From Emydura subglobosa (lineage: Eukaryota; Chordata; Testudines; Chelidae): a DNA stretch of 64,000 nt. Made by a program: the position numbers and the translations under genes. Below the pieces are notes generated by a model, which made no database searches, was not told the origin of the DNA, and saw only the letters and a list, made by a program, of their open reading frames with translations. Where the stretch lies: NCBI GenBank assembly GCA_007922225.1, contig ML679956.1, positions 75,552,095-75,616,094 on the forward strand, in the 5' to 3' direction. Every line of letters starts with the position of its first letter. The first letter of the stretch is position 1. Positions 45,437 through 55,905 of this stretch are shown here, piece by piece.

Positions 45437-45740
45437 GTAGCACCTGGGGTATGTCTACATTGCACTGGCAGCGAGCGTCCCAGCCCAGGTAGCCAGATTA
45501 CACCAGCTCCACTCGACCTAGCGCACTAAAGTGTAGAGGTTGGGGCACAGGCGGCGGCTCGGGCTAGCCAGCCAAGCACAGACCCAGGGGGTCAGTTGGG
45601 CTCAGGTGGCTAGCCTGAGCTGCCGCCCAAGGCCACGGGGCTGTGTTTAGCACACTAGCACGAGTGAGCCGAGTGCAAGTCTGTCTAGCTGGGCCGGGTG
45701 GCTCGCTGCCCAATACAGTGTCAACTTCTAGCGCCCCAAC
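45437..45740. mobile_element. GC-rich foldback element, family L
   Basis: 'ggcggcggctcgggctagcc' near 45,552 is answered by 'ggctagcctgagctgccgcc' near 45,607. Outer arms 'gcactggcagcgagc' and 'gctcgctgcccaatacagtg' pair as well. It starts 'ggtatgtctacattgcactg', like other palindromic 'gtctacac' elements. Confidence 0.65.
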
Positions 45741-46191
45741 CAGGCAGGAGCTCATTGTGGGATGTGCGGTACAGGTGCACTTACATTCCATGACCTGATG
45801 AACTTAAAGATGTGATACAGCAGGTGAATCTCTCTCTCTCTCACTCACATGCACACACACTTTCTTTTTGCTCTGCGGCTGAACTTCAGCGAAGCTACTG
45901 AGAGCTCCAAGTTTCAAAAGGGCATTTTCACAACCCTTTACTTTTCAAAATTCCTTTCGTTTTTAAAATGGCGCCACTGATGTGAATCCTAGTCAGCTGA
46001 ACAAGAGGAGTTACTAGTTTCAGGAACCTGCCCCTATGGTTTTGCAATCCAGCTTTCCTGTTTTTAAAATTGTTTCTCTCTTCCCAGCAGCTGTGGGGGA
46101 GAAAGAAAATGGAAGACGGACTGACTATACAGGGCAACGGAGCCATTCCCAGAATGTTTTGCCACAGAAAGCTGCCTGATGTGTTTGAAAG
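45741..46191. other. No gene recognised
   Basis: A short (TC)n run lies near 45,830. Nothing else was assigned. Confidence 0.4.
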
Positions 46192-46392
46192 CCAAATTTG
46201 GATCCGAATCGCAAATATTCAAATAAGTTTTAGTTAAAAATTTGTAAAGCTTCTAAGTTACAATGGGAGTTAGTTACTAAGTTACTCAGTCACTTTTGAA
46301 AATCCTACCCAAGATCTATTTCAGATCTAGATCAAGTTCTCACCTATCCTTCTTCATAATGGGCTGAACCAATACCTCGGATCCAAATTTGG
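46192..46392. repeat. Foldback element with 16-bp perfect arms
   Basis: 'ccaaatttggatccga' at 46,192-46,207 and 'tcggatccaaatttgg' at 46,377-46,392 are perfect inverses. The 169-bp spacer contains 'gatctatttcagatctagat'. It is probably an old MITE with conserved ends. Confidence 0.6.
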
Positions 46393-47242
46393 GGGCATTC
46401 AAAATCCAGACTGGAGTCTCAATTCTACAGTGTCTGCTTGACTTTAACATAAAACATTGCATGGACTTTGAAGATAGGCATAAGGGAAAACAGAGGGTAA
46501 ACCAAGTATCATGCTTCCTGATCTTGTCCACATCACAAGTGTTAATGCCTGGGAATCTCACAAAGTCAAAGGTTAAAGTATGAAGTACCCCCTCGCTGTG
46601 AAAAATTACATTTTACTCCAACCTGAGATGCACATGGAGCTTTATAATATTAACAGAATTATTAGGAGTGCCATACCTTTCACGGAGAGGAAAAAAATGC
46701 TGCTTCTTAGTTGCAGATCTTCACTGCATAGCAGGAAAGCTTTGAAAAAAATCACTGCTGCTGCTGGCTTCAACACTAAAAAAAACAAACAAACAAAAAA
46801 AACCAATTCATCATTCTTCGGGTTCGGAGAAGCAGCTCTCTCCACCAAGCACAATGAGGCATCATTTCAGATCCCACTCTCAAGGGTCTCATTGTTTCAT
46901 CTGCAGAACTGCCAAGAATAGTACAAATTTCTCAATCAAAGGTTTTGCTCCTTGCTTCATTCACGTCTTCCTCTCAGAAAAATCATCTCATGGGCATGTG
47001 ATCATGGGTGGCTACTACAACGCCACCATAACAAAAGACAGAGGCTGGGCACCAGTAAAAGAAAATCCTTCTTGCACTTATGTCAAATGACCAGCCTAGA
47101 AAATCATAAACACACAATATACGTATTGTGGAGCTAAGACAAAGGAGATGGATATGCCATCTGGGTTTTACTCCCAGCTCTACCCTGGTTTGGTAGGAGT
47201 CAGATTCTGAAACCCATACTCCCATTCAGTAGAAGAGAGTAG
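46393..47242. other. No gene; possible SINE head
   Basis: A short MIR-head-like piece, 'ccatctgggttttactccca', lies near 47,158. An A/AAAC-rich tract lies near 46,779-46,803. No exon was recognised. Confidence 0.4.
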
Positions 47243-47433
47243 CTAAACAAATCCAGACTAGAAATAAGGTGCAAGTTTTTAAGTAAGGGTAACCATTGAA
47301 TCAAGGCAAGTGATGGATTCTCCATCACTCAGTCTTTAACTGAAGACTGGATGTTTTTCTAAAAGACATGTTCTAGCCCACACAGAAGGTCTGGGCTTGA
47401 TCCAGCGATTACTGGGTGAGATTCTGGAGGCTG
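47243..47433 (+). mobile_element. CR1-clade LINE 3' end, cut by an LTR
   Basis: It contains 'aaatccagactagaaataag', 'atggattctccatcactcag', 'gactggatgtttttctaaaa' and 'ttactgggtgagattctgga'. It stops where the LTR-like sequence begins at 47,434, before the usual terminal 'ccttctggcc' block. Confidence 0.75.
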
Positions 47434-48020
47434 TGTGACAGCCTTATGATCACCACCTTTATACAAGACTATGATACATTTTGTACAAAGTATGACTTGT
47501 GAGGTATCATCTGAATACTCATACTTTGCTGATCATTATTGGCCTGGTAAAATATGGGTGGCAACATTGTATGTAAAGTTCTAAGATTTAGCTGTATAAC
47601 GTTACTGAGACATGCTCCAAGTTTAGAAAAGCAGGCACAAACCAGTTCCTCAGAGACAAAGGCAAACTGATGCATCAGACAGGTGTCAACAAAATCAACT
47701 GGACAATCACCTGGTGAAGCGGTCATTCTTTGCCAGGAAGAAGATTGTGAGTGAGAAATTTACATCTTGGCAGACAGACCTGCTGTCGCCTATACCCCAG
47801 CAGGAGATGATTCTCAGAGAGGAGGGAAAGATATAACAATGAGGAACACAGGACACAAATCATCTCTCTCCCCTCATCTCTATGCACAGCATCAACAACA
47901 TTTGAAAGACAAAAGGAGTGTCATCGAACTGGGGTAGAGGTCCTGACTGAAATATCCAACCAGACTGCTGTGATCATGTGGTGAGAAAAACCTTTTCACT
48001 TTAAGTTCAGAGGGCTTTCA
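47434..48020 (+). mobile_element. LTR-like sequence (TGTGACA start)
   Basis: It begins 'tgtgacagccttatgatcac' and contains 'acattttgtacaaagtatga', 'gtgaggtatcatctgaatac' and 'tttgctgatcattattggcc', the pattern I associate with LTRs of turtle endogenous retroelements. No flanking gag/pol sequence or second LTR was seen. The 3' limit is uncertain. Confidence 0.55.
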
Positions 48021-48274
48021 GAGAGTCTCAGGAAGGGAGGCACAATGGCAAAGATGCGGCATTCCTCAGGCTATGCCATCCCACCCCCATTCAGAGCCAC
48101 ATGGATTTTGTCCTTTCCATCTCTGGAAATGAAGGGGTTGACATATGTCTCTCTCCATTTTTATACATGCACAGCTCCATCAACCAGCAGTGGGTAGTAT
48201 GTCTTTGCCGTGAATACAGGTTATTCCATAACTATCTCCATTTCTATATGCCTGTAGGCATGTATACACCCCCT
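48021..48274. other. Unassigned
   Basis: It may be the distal part of the preceding LTR-like sequence, but I could not show this. Confidence 0.3.
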
Positions 48275-48545
48275 GAAGGTAGGACAAGGAGTAACATGCT
48301 TAATCTGCAGCAAGGGAGATTTAGGAGAGATATTAGGAAAACTTTCTAATTATAGGATACTTCTACTGGAGCAGGTTACTGAGGGGGGTTGGGGAATCCC
48401 TGTAATTGAAAGTTTTTGAGAACAAGTTAGACAAACATCTGTCAGGGGTGTCCTAGGTATATTTGGTCCTGCCTCAATGCCAGGGACTGGACTAGATGAG
48501 CTCTCGAGGTCCATTCCAGCCCTCCATTTCTATAATTCTATGACT
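48275..48545 (+). mobile_element. CR1 LINE 3' end
   Basis: The last ORF2 codons are decayed ('gacaaggagtaacatgctta', 'agagatattaggaaaacttt'), then 'gggactggactagatgagct', 'ctcgaggtccattccagccc' and the terminal 'tctataattctatgact'. The 8-bp terminal repeat motif of CR1 is visible. Confidence 0.88.
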
Positions 48546-48589
48546 GTCTGATTTACTTTGACTTTACAGAGTTTATTACAGACTTTTAG

Positions 48590-48795
48590 CACTTGGAACC
48601 TTACTCTGTCTTTACTTCCATTCCCCATCTGTAAAATGGGGACACCTCCTTTCTCCCACCCTTTGTCTCTTTGGTCTATTTAAACTGTAAGTTCTTGGGA
48701 GCTGGACCATTTCTTATTAAGGTTATGTACAGTACCTAGCACAATGGTGCCCTGGTCTTAGTTGGGGATCTAGCTGCTACCATAATGCAAATACA
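48590..48795 (+). repeat. MIR-like SINE, 3' two-thirds
   Basis: It contains 'ccattccccatctgtaaaat', 'tttggtctatttaaactgta', 'gtacagtacctagcacaatg' and 'agttggggatctagctgcta'. Confidence 0.8.
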
Positions 48796-50523
48796 TGTAG
48801 GAAGGTTTAAACCAGCATTCAATGTGACATTTACAAGCAGTTAACTGCCCCATGCCAACCATGGAACTTGCTCATTGAGACTTCTAACTCTCACTCCATC
48901 AAGCAGCTCAGTCCCCAACATCTGCTTCAAAAGACAGGCTTTGCAGTGTGCCCAGCAGATGATGATGATGAAGGCATAGAGCAACTTCCTGGGATGAGAG
49001 GCTCCTCGCCAAGAACCCCCTGCCTGCAGATCCTGCCTTTTTACACCAAAGGATTTCTGGCTCAGAGCCCTCCACTGAGTGCAGCTGTAGCAGAATGGCA
49101 CAGACAAAGGGGATCTCCAAGGTAAACCAAGTCCCAAACCATTCAGGCTTCCTAGGTTAAAGCCAACACCTGGCACCCAGTGTAGATTACGGAGCACCAG
49201 TGTTGGGTGCTCTTAGGATGATGTCCTGCTCAACAAGCAGGCAGACTCATTCGATAGCAATAGTAGTTCATGTTCTAAGGCAGAACCAATAACACGAGGC
49301 CCTTTAAACCACAGATCTCAACCTGTCTAGCGAAAGGGCAGAAAACGGTGTGACTGTGATCGAAGTCAGAGGTGCCAGCATCAGTGTTGTGATCCATTCT
49401 GGATGTGTCATGTCTCTTTATTCGTACTTAGCTGTCGTGGTATTTTGCCTCGTCTACATATTTCTTGGAGCACTGCAATTATTTTTTGCACTTTTCACCC
49501 TTACGCTCCAAATTCTGCCTAAAACAAACATGACGCGGCTGAGCGTCCACTGAGACATTTGGAACTTTGTTTCCCTTCACCTAGCAAATCCCCAGCCAGA
49601 CCAGCGCTAGCTACATGGCTTCTGAAGTGCTGTTTCAGTTTTCCCATGTCCCTCTTCAAGGCTCCTGCTGGGCCAGGTCCTGGCCCACACACAAAGCTCT
49701 GGCCCAGCCTTCCAGTTCCTGAATTCTGGCCAGAGGTTGAGAGCATTCAGGTCTCATCAGCGCTTCGGTTGCTTAAATAGAAGACAATCAGCTTCAGACC
49801 TGTGGTTCTGCTGTCTAAAGACAGATTAATCCTTGAGCGACAGGAGCAACAGCAGCCTTTGGAGAACCAAAGTGCGTGACCAAGCTCTGAATGACAATGG
49901 TAGCAGCGGCTTTTTTCCTGGGGCCGATGTTTCTCTTCCAGGGAAATGGAAAGAAACACTTGGGGAAACAACAGTTCCACACAAAGACATGTCCCATAAA
50001 CACTCCGCTTCCAAGGAGACAAGGAGAGCTTCCCTTGCCGTAGGCTGGCTAACCTCAGCACTGTTCACCTGCCTCTTTTCATATCTCTGTGATTCAGTCA
50101 AGCCACATAGCTTAGTTTCCTTCTTTTCAATGCAAACAGGGTCCTGAGTTGTTATAATTAGCAGATCTGCCATTGCATGAAGCATGTCACACTCCGGTTC
50201 CAGAGCAACGCAAATCCTCCATTTCTCCCCAGGACACAATGCAAGCGTCTCCTGTATGCCCCCAACAGTGTGCTCCAGGACTGGCCTGAAAGCACGGCCT
50301 CTGGGAGCAAGAGAGTAGCTTGTTCCATTGCCCAGTCAGTCCACGGCCTCAGTGCCAGCTGACTGTGGTAATTGTTTTCAGTGATGTAGGATCCCTGCTT
50401 AATGAGGACCGGACAGAGGCAATTAATCAGAGTGCATACGAACCCCGGAACAGCAATCAAATGTTAACGACCTTGGCTCATCACTCTTTTAGGGTGGATT
50501 TGACTCAATGGCGAGAAAGACTC
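48796..50523. other. No gene recognised
   Basis: This is one of the longest stretches without recognisable repeats. Open frames up to 137 codons occur on both strands (for example 49,826-50,239 minus), but none has a known motif. Candidate conserved non-coding DNA cannot be judged from one species. Confidence 0.45.
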
Positions 50524-50540
50524 TGTCCTATTAATAAACC
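50524..50540 (+). repeat. 17-bp direct repeat, left copy
   Basis: 'tgtcctattaataaacc' here is identical to 50,793-50,809. Confidence 0.9.
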
Positions 50541-50745
50541 AGCGAGAGTCCTGTAGCACCTTAAAGACTAACCAATTTATTTGGGCATAAGCTTTCGCGG
50601 GCGGAAACCCACTTCGTCGGATGCATGATGATAGAACGTCGTCCGCCCACCAAAGCTTACGCCCAAATAAACTGGTTAGTCTTTAAGGTGCCACAGGATT
50701 CTCGCTGTTTTGCTACAAACAGACTAACACGGCTCCCCCCTCTGG
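50541..50745. mobile_element. Foldback element, family C (left outer end missing)
   Basis: Inverted arms 'gagagtcctgtagcacctta' and 'taaggtgccacaggattctc' surround 'gggcataagctttcgcgggc' and its inverse 'caaagcttacgcccaaataa'. The right end 'gactaacacggctccccc' with 'tctgg' is the inverse of the 'ccagaggggtagcc' start seen at 4,467. It shows what the truncated copies at 4,467 and 29,457 lack. Confidence 0.88.
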
Positions 50746-50792
50746 AACTCATCAACATGCAAGGCACTGAATTTAGCCGAATGAAATGGAAA

Positions 50793-50809
50793 TGTCCTAT
50801 TAATAAACC
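50793..50809 (+). repeat. 17-bp direct repeat, right copy
   Basis: It is identical to 50,524-50,540. It lies 47 bp beyond the recognised end of the family-C element. Confidence 0.9.
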
Positions 50810-51465
50810 TCCAAACTTTCCGTTCCACTGATTTTCTTGAAGTATTGCTGTCGGTTAGGCTAAACGTTGTTATGGGTCAGGAACGGGTGCTGCCTTCCAT
50901 TCAGAATAAATGTAAAGAAGCCATTGTAACCAGGCCACTGAAAAAACGGCAGTAGTACCACGAAACATGGAGCTGGATAGGTGGGAAAACACGTACCCGA
51001 GGGTTTTAAAATGCAGGAAGAGGGGCTTTGATTGGTGGAACTGGTGTGTGTGAGCGAGACACCAAACAAGCTGGAGGAAGGTAAACTGGGAGAGATGGGG
51101 GGAGAGCTTGAACAAGCCCAGTGTACGAGCCTGCCAGAAGCTAGAGAAAGGACTTCTAGGTCAGGGATTGGATAAAGAGGTTTGGGGCTGTAAGCAAAGA
51201 CGCTCTCCCCTATTTTTGATTCCTTCGGCATTCAGAGAATCAGGACTTCAGACATTCCTTGTAAGTCAACAAGATTGCAACAAAGAAAACACCAGGCTCC
51301 ATTGCCAATTTCTACTCCCAACGTTGAGGTCACAGACTTTGACTAGCTGTTTGCATTGAAAAGGAGTGACAATATTTTAAGTGTCCACTTTTTTCTTGAT
51401 CACAACAGCACCAACAGGGGCCAGTTCTAGTCCCATGGCATCAGGCGGGAGCACATCACAATATC
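50810..51465. other. No gene recognised
   Basis: Nothing assignable was seen. Confidence 0.4.
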
Positions 51466-51785
51466 ATCCAGGGCCAGCCAAATTTTAACAAACCTGCTGT
51501 TTTTTCTACTAAACAATTTGGCTGAACTTTTTTTTTAAATTATTATTTTTGCAAAAAGGGTCTGCTTTCCACCAAAAGTTTTGGGTTTTCTTACGTTGGT
51601 CAGGGGTGTGGTTTTTTTCACGTGTGTGTTTTTGTCAGTTTTTTTTACTAACCAAAGTGCTAGTGCTAGACATGGCCTAAGAAACAAAAACTCTTCCGCT
51701 CTTTGATTTTACACCAAAAACTCAAAATGTTCAGCAAAAAAATATATATATATCTTCCAAAAACCCATTTTCTAACCAGCTCTAA
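51466..51785. mobile_element. AT-rich foldback element, family B
   Basis: It starts near 'gggccagccaaattttaaca' and ends 'cccattttctaaccagctct', the inverse of the family-B start. The middle is rich in 'ttttt' and 'caaaaa' runs. It is diverged. Confidence 0.5.
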
Positions 51786-53587
51786 CATAATCCGAGATTT
51801 CAGTTTCAAAGTTGGACAGGTTTAGGAAACTAGCTACCTCCATTCAAAGTGACTATAGCCCTGGATTAAAACAAATGCATGTATAATGCTCAGGTAAAGA
51901 CAAAGAACTGCAAAGGGCTTTTTTCTATATATAGCCGCGCTAGTTGGCATTTGAATGTTAACCAAGAAACTAGCAACAATCCAACACAAATTCCAGTTTG
52001 AGCCTCCCCATCAGGCGTGGCTGCTCCTAGGGTTCCTCTCTCCAGACCGCTCAGCCCAAACCCACCATCTTCTCTCTGGGGAGTCACTCCCATCCCCCTC
52101 TCAGCCAAGGTGACGTGAGTGAGTCATTTTCAACAGCAAGTCAGCCAGGCTCAATCACCAGAGCGAACACCTATTGCCAGGGTGGGTGCACCATGCACTG
52201 ATCCAAATCCCTGCTTGGCACTGTCGTCTATTTCCACTCCTCTCCACGGGTGCAGGGATCTCTTAACTAACGTGAATGGCAGGTTCTGATCAGACGGAGC
52301 CTTGACCTCACAAGCAGCTCAGTGTTTCCGATCCACTTTGTGCGAACAGCGAGTCGCCATCGTGGCTGATGCCAATAAACATCCACAAACTAATTTCCAG
52401 TGCAACCCCTTCTGCAAAACTCACCAAAGTCCAGGTCTTACGTGGTGGGGGTCGTCTCCTTGGAAGCCAAGGACGCAGAGGGGGGTTTCTGGAGAGTGCT
52501 TTTTGCAGGAAGCCTTTCTACAAGAAAGCGATAGGGGTGTCACGTCTACGTCTGCTTCCCTCTTTCCTCTGGACCCTCTCCGACCTTTAGGGAGCTTCAC
52601 GGGAGGAAGGGTTGCACGGAGGCAGAGGTGACGTAATACACTGCATCACGAGGCTGCAATCATGTTTACATCATTTTCCCCTCTGGGCCATCCCGCCCCA
52701 CCCCGCCCTGGGGGGCCTCCGATAAGAGCAGGGCAGCTGCCCACAATACACGAGAGCCAAGCTGCCTAGGAAGGGGAGGCGACAAAGAGGAGGTAACATC
52801 AGAGCTGGTGCAGGGCCACTGCATGGAATGGATAGTCCTACCATCCGGCAGATCCACGAGGATCTGCGAAGTGAAACTCGCTCTCTAACCATGCACATGC
52901 TCCTTCCCACCGAACATTTAAGGTGCGGCTACCAAGTGAATGAATTGCAGCTCGAGTCACTTTCCATTTACAGACACCACTAGCATAAGCCGAGCCTTGT
53001 CCGCCCACCACAGCACTAGAGAAACCCAAACACGAGCAAAGGCCAGGTCTAATGACTATAAATCAGAGTGTATGTGCTGGCTCGGATCACTGGAAGTGTT
53101 CCTGCTTGCTGGCCTCTGCAGGGCAGGCTGCCATCTCACAAAATAATTAGCAATTCGATATCAAGTCGATAAAATATATTAGATCATATTCCTGGCCAAA
53201 GGGAAATGTCCCCAGAGCACACTCTGGATAGCTTTACAATGATCCCCTTCTACACAATGAAACAACACTGTCATGGGACTTAGTCACGGTGAACGGTGCT
53301 GTTGGACTTATTTTGCCATTAACCAGCCTTAAAGACATATCCTGCCACCAATAAGTTACCCAGCAAAACAGAAAGAGGACAAATACCTACTTAGATATTG
53401 GGTTATTATTTATTCAATATGCTATTTGCAGAAAAATGATAAAATACAAAAATGCCGTATCACCTGTGGGCAAGCATTTTTCACAAAGCGACCACTCCAT
53501 ATCTGATCTTTCCGTACTTCTCCACAAGGGAAACCTGCACAATACCTTCAGAGAAGGCAACTGTGGAAACTTACATTCTTAATTCTG
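51786..53587. other. No gene recognised
   Basis: Nothing assignable in 1.8 kb. The part near 52,660-52,760 is GC-rich. The 53,150-53,460 part is AT-rich. Confidence 0.45.
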
Positions 53588-53917
53588 CTAGGCCTTGTCT
53601 ACACGAGCACTTACGCTGGCAAAACGTTTGTGGCCCAGGGGTGGGAAAAAACAGCCCCGGAGTGACGTAAGTTTTGCCGGCATAAGCGCTTGTGTGGACA
53701 GCGCTGGGTTGGCGGGAGTTGCTTCCCCACTGACATAGTTCCCGGCTCTCATGAGGTGGTTTTATGATGTTGACGGGAGAGCTCTTTCCTGCCGACAGAC
53801 CACGGCTACACAGGTGCTTATGCCGGCAAAATGTATGTTGCTCAGGGGAGTGTTTTTTCACACCCTTGAGCGATAAAAAGTTTGCCAGAATAAGTGCTAG
53901 TGTAGACAAGGCCCTAG
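53588..53917. mobile_element. Foldback element, family M, complete
   Basis: The terminal inverted repeats are 'ctaggccttgtctacacgag' at the left and 'agtgtagacaaggccctag' at the right, with similarity extending about 35 bp inward ('cacttacgctggcaaaac' against 'gtttgccagaataagtgc'). It is about 330 bp. Inner palindromes include 'ttatgatgttgacgggagag'. No coding capacity. Confidence 0.82.
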
Positions 53918-54125
53918 ACACCAAAAGCCAGGGACATAACAGAGACACTGGTCTTATGGCTCATTACAACAATTTGTAACACACCCCGCAGCCTGCTATC
54001 TTTAATTCTCCACTTCAGACCCTGTATGCATAATAATCTAACCCCTAATTACCCACTTAATTTCAAGTGACCACCTCCCATGTTACCCCTTCTGCTTAAC
54101 AATCAGTCTCAATTTGTATTTATCT

Positions 54126-54363
54126 CAAGGCTGGTCTACACTAGGAAATTAGGTTGACATAAGTACGTCGCTCAGGAGTGTGAAAAATCCACACCCCTGA
54201 GTGATGCAGTTAAACCAACCTAACCCCTGGTGTAGACAGCACTAACCTAGCTACCATCTCTTGGAGAGGTGGAGTACCTACACTGAGAGGAGAACCCCTC
54301 CCATTGGCACAGGTGATGTCTACACTGAAGAACTACAGTGGAGCAGCTGCGCCACTGCGGCAT
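54126..54363. mobile_element. Family-M element, diverged
   Basis: It starts 'aaggctggtctacactagga' and contains the 'gctcaggagtgtgaaaaatc' / 'cacacccctgagtgatgcag' inner palindrome, then 'ctggtgtagacagcac' and 'gtgatgtctacactg'. Confidence 0.65.
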
Positions 54364-54680
54364 TTTAAGACCATGTCTACACACCACTTATGTCAGCAAG
54401 ACTTATGTCGCTCAGGGGATGTGAAAAAAACCACACCCCTGAGCAACCTAAGTTTCACTAGCATACGTGGCAGTGCATACAGGAGAGCTTCTCACACCAA
54501 CATAGCTATTGCCCCTCGTTGAGATGGTTTTATGATGTCGATGGGAGAACTCTCTCCCATTGGCATAACGCACCTACATGAGTGCTGTTACAGCGGCGCA
54601 GCTGCATTGGTACAACTGTGCTGCTGTAAGCTCGCTAGGGTAGACATGACCTTAGTGTAGACAAGCCCCAGACACTCTGC
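54364..54680. mobile_element. Family-M element, second adjacent copy
   Basis: The left end is 'aagaccatgtctacacacca' and the right end 'ctagggtagacatgacctta'. The inner 'gctcaggggatgtgaaaaaa' / 'ccacacccctgagcaaccta' palindrome is conserved. A further 'gtgtagacaagcccc' follows at about 54,656. Confidence 0.7.
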
Positions 54681-54770
54681 TTTCTTCCGCAGACCTGAAG
54701 AAGAGCTCAGAAAAAGCTTGCACCTTCCACCAACAGAAGTTGGTCCAATAATTACCTCCCCTTCCTTGTA
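54681..54770. repeat. Foldback fragment, family A
   Basis: 'cagacctgaagaagagctca' followed by 'caacagaagttggtccaata' and 'attacctcccc' matches one half of the element at 1,958-2,072. Confidence 0.6.
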
Positions 54771-55444
54771 TCTCATTTATTCAATACTCAGATAGAGAAT
54801 ATTCACCTGTAAACCAACCAAAGAACCCAGCACACCTGTCCAATTGTTGTGAATATTAGCATCGGCTAGACATGCCTGGCCTGTTAAATATGTGTAATCA
54901 GAGATTGCACTCAGATTAATACAATCACTAGGAACCACACGTCATGGGTATTGTAATGAGGCTCACTCTGTGACAGGGTAACACCATGTTCAACAAAGAG
55001 ATGATGACTATATAACTGTATAACGTGTCTTTTAAACAAAAGCTCACTGCTGTAATGATTGTTTTGTTTCTGATATATACATGGAAAGGATTTGTAACCT
55101 TATTAATACTTCCTAAATAAATAAATAGTATAAAAAAAGGGCTGATTAGAGTCACTGCACCACTGGTGGGGACAGCACACGCTGGGTTGTGAAAGAAACT
55201 GCAAATGAACTTTAATTATCTGATGAAGTGCTTGGCAGCTAGGAGTAGTCACCATGGGGGGCCTGGATCAATTTGGTGCAGCACTGCCTGCTAATCAAGA
55301 TTACTAGGTTTTCCACCACTGCCAAAAATAAATTAAAATGAATCCACACCAAGGGCTCCATCCTGAATGGAGGGGAAAACTCCCATCAACGTGAAATGTG
55401 TCACTGAAACAGAGCGAGCCGAGGCGCGCAAACACAAACGTCCA
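54771..55444. other. No gene recognised
   Basis: 'tgtgacagggtaacacc' near 54,970 resembles the TGTGACA LTR start, but the following sequence could not be matched. Nothing else was assigned. Confidence 0.35.
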
Positions 55445-55600
55445 GACCCAATCCTGAAGGCCTTACTCAGCCTCTTATGCAAAACTCCACTGAAGTCGAG
55501 ACTGAAGGCCCCATTCCGCCCTCCTTTACACCACTGTGAGCTCCATGAATTCAGTGGGAGTTTTTCCCTGCATCAGGGCTCAATAGAAACTTCAGATTAG
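55445..55600. repeat. Foldback relics, families F/G
   Basis: 'caatcctgaaggccttactc' with 'tgcaaaactccactgaagtc', then 'gaattcagtgggagtttttc', follow the palindromic pattern of family F. Arms are diverged. Confidence 0.5.
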
Positions 55601-55616
55601 CACATGATGGCAGCGT

Positions 55617-55725
55617 GTAGCGAGGGAGGTTGGTCAACCGGTGAGAGTACTTGCTAGCATGGGACTTAAGACACCCACATTCAATGTTCTGCTCCACTAG
55701 TCTTCCTTGGGCAAGACGCTAAGCG
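55617..55725 (+). repeat. MIR-like SINE head
   Basis: 'ggtgagagtacttgctagca' and 'cttccttgggcaagacgcta' match the head and core start. It is diverged. Confidence 0.5.
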
Positions 55726-55795
55726 CTTGTCTACACTTTCAATGGAACAGCCACTGCATTGCTTCAGTGTAGACACCACCCAGACCATTACGATC
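55726..55795. repeat. Small 'gtctacac' foldback relic
   Basis: 'gcttgtctacactttcaatg' is answered by 'gcttcagtgtagacacc'. It resembles the ends of family M. Confidence 0.5.
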
Positions 55796-55905
55796 AGACA
55801 CCTGTCACAGATGATCTAGGTATACTCAATCCTGCCTCGCCGTGGGGGGAAGGACCAGCAGCCTTCTTGAGGTCCCTCCCAGCCCTACAGAGCTACGATA
55901 CCGTG
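55796..55905 (+). mobile_element. CR1 LINE 3' end
   Basis: 'gatgatctaggtatactcaa', then 'ttcttgaggtccctcccagc', then 'cctacagagctacgat', match the extreme 3' end of CR1. Confidence 0.75.

Noticed and set aside
53588..54680. CRISPR-like or satellite array
   Set aside because: The repeated units are inverted, of unequal length and have no regular spacers. They are adjacent foldback elements.
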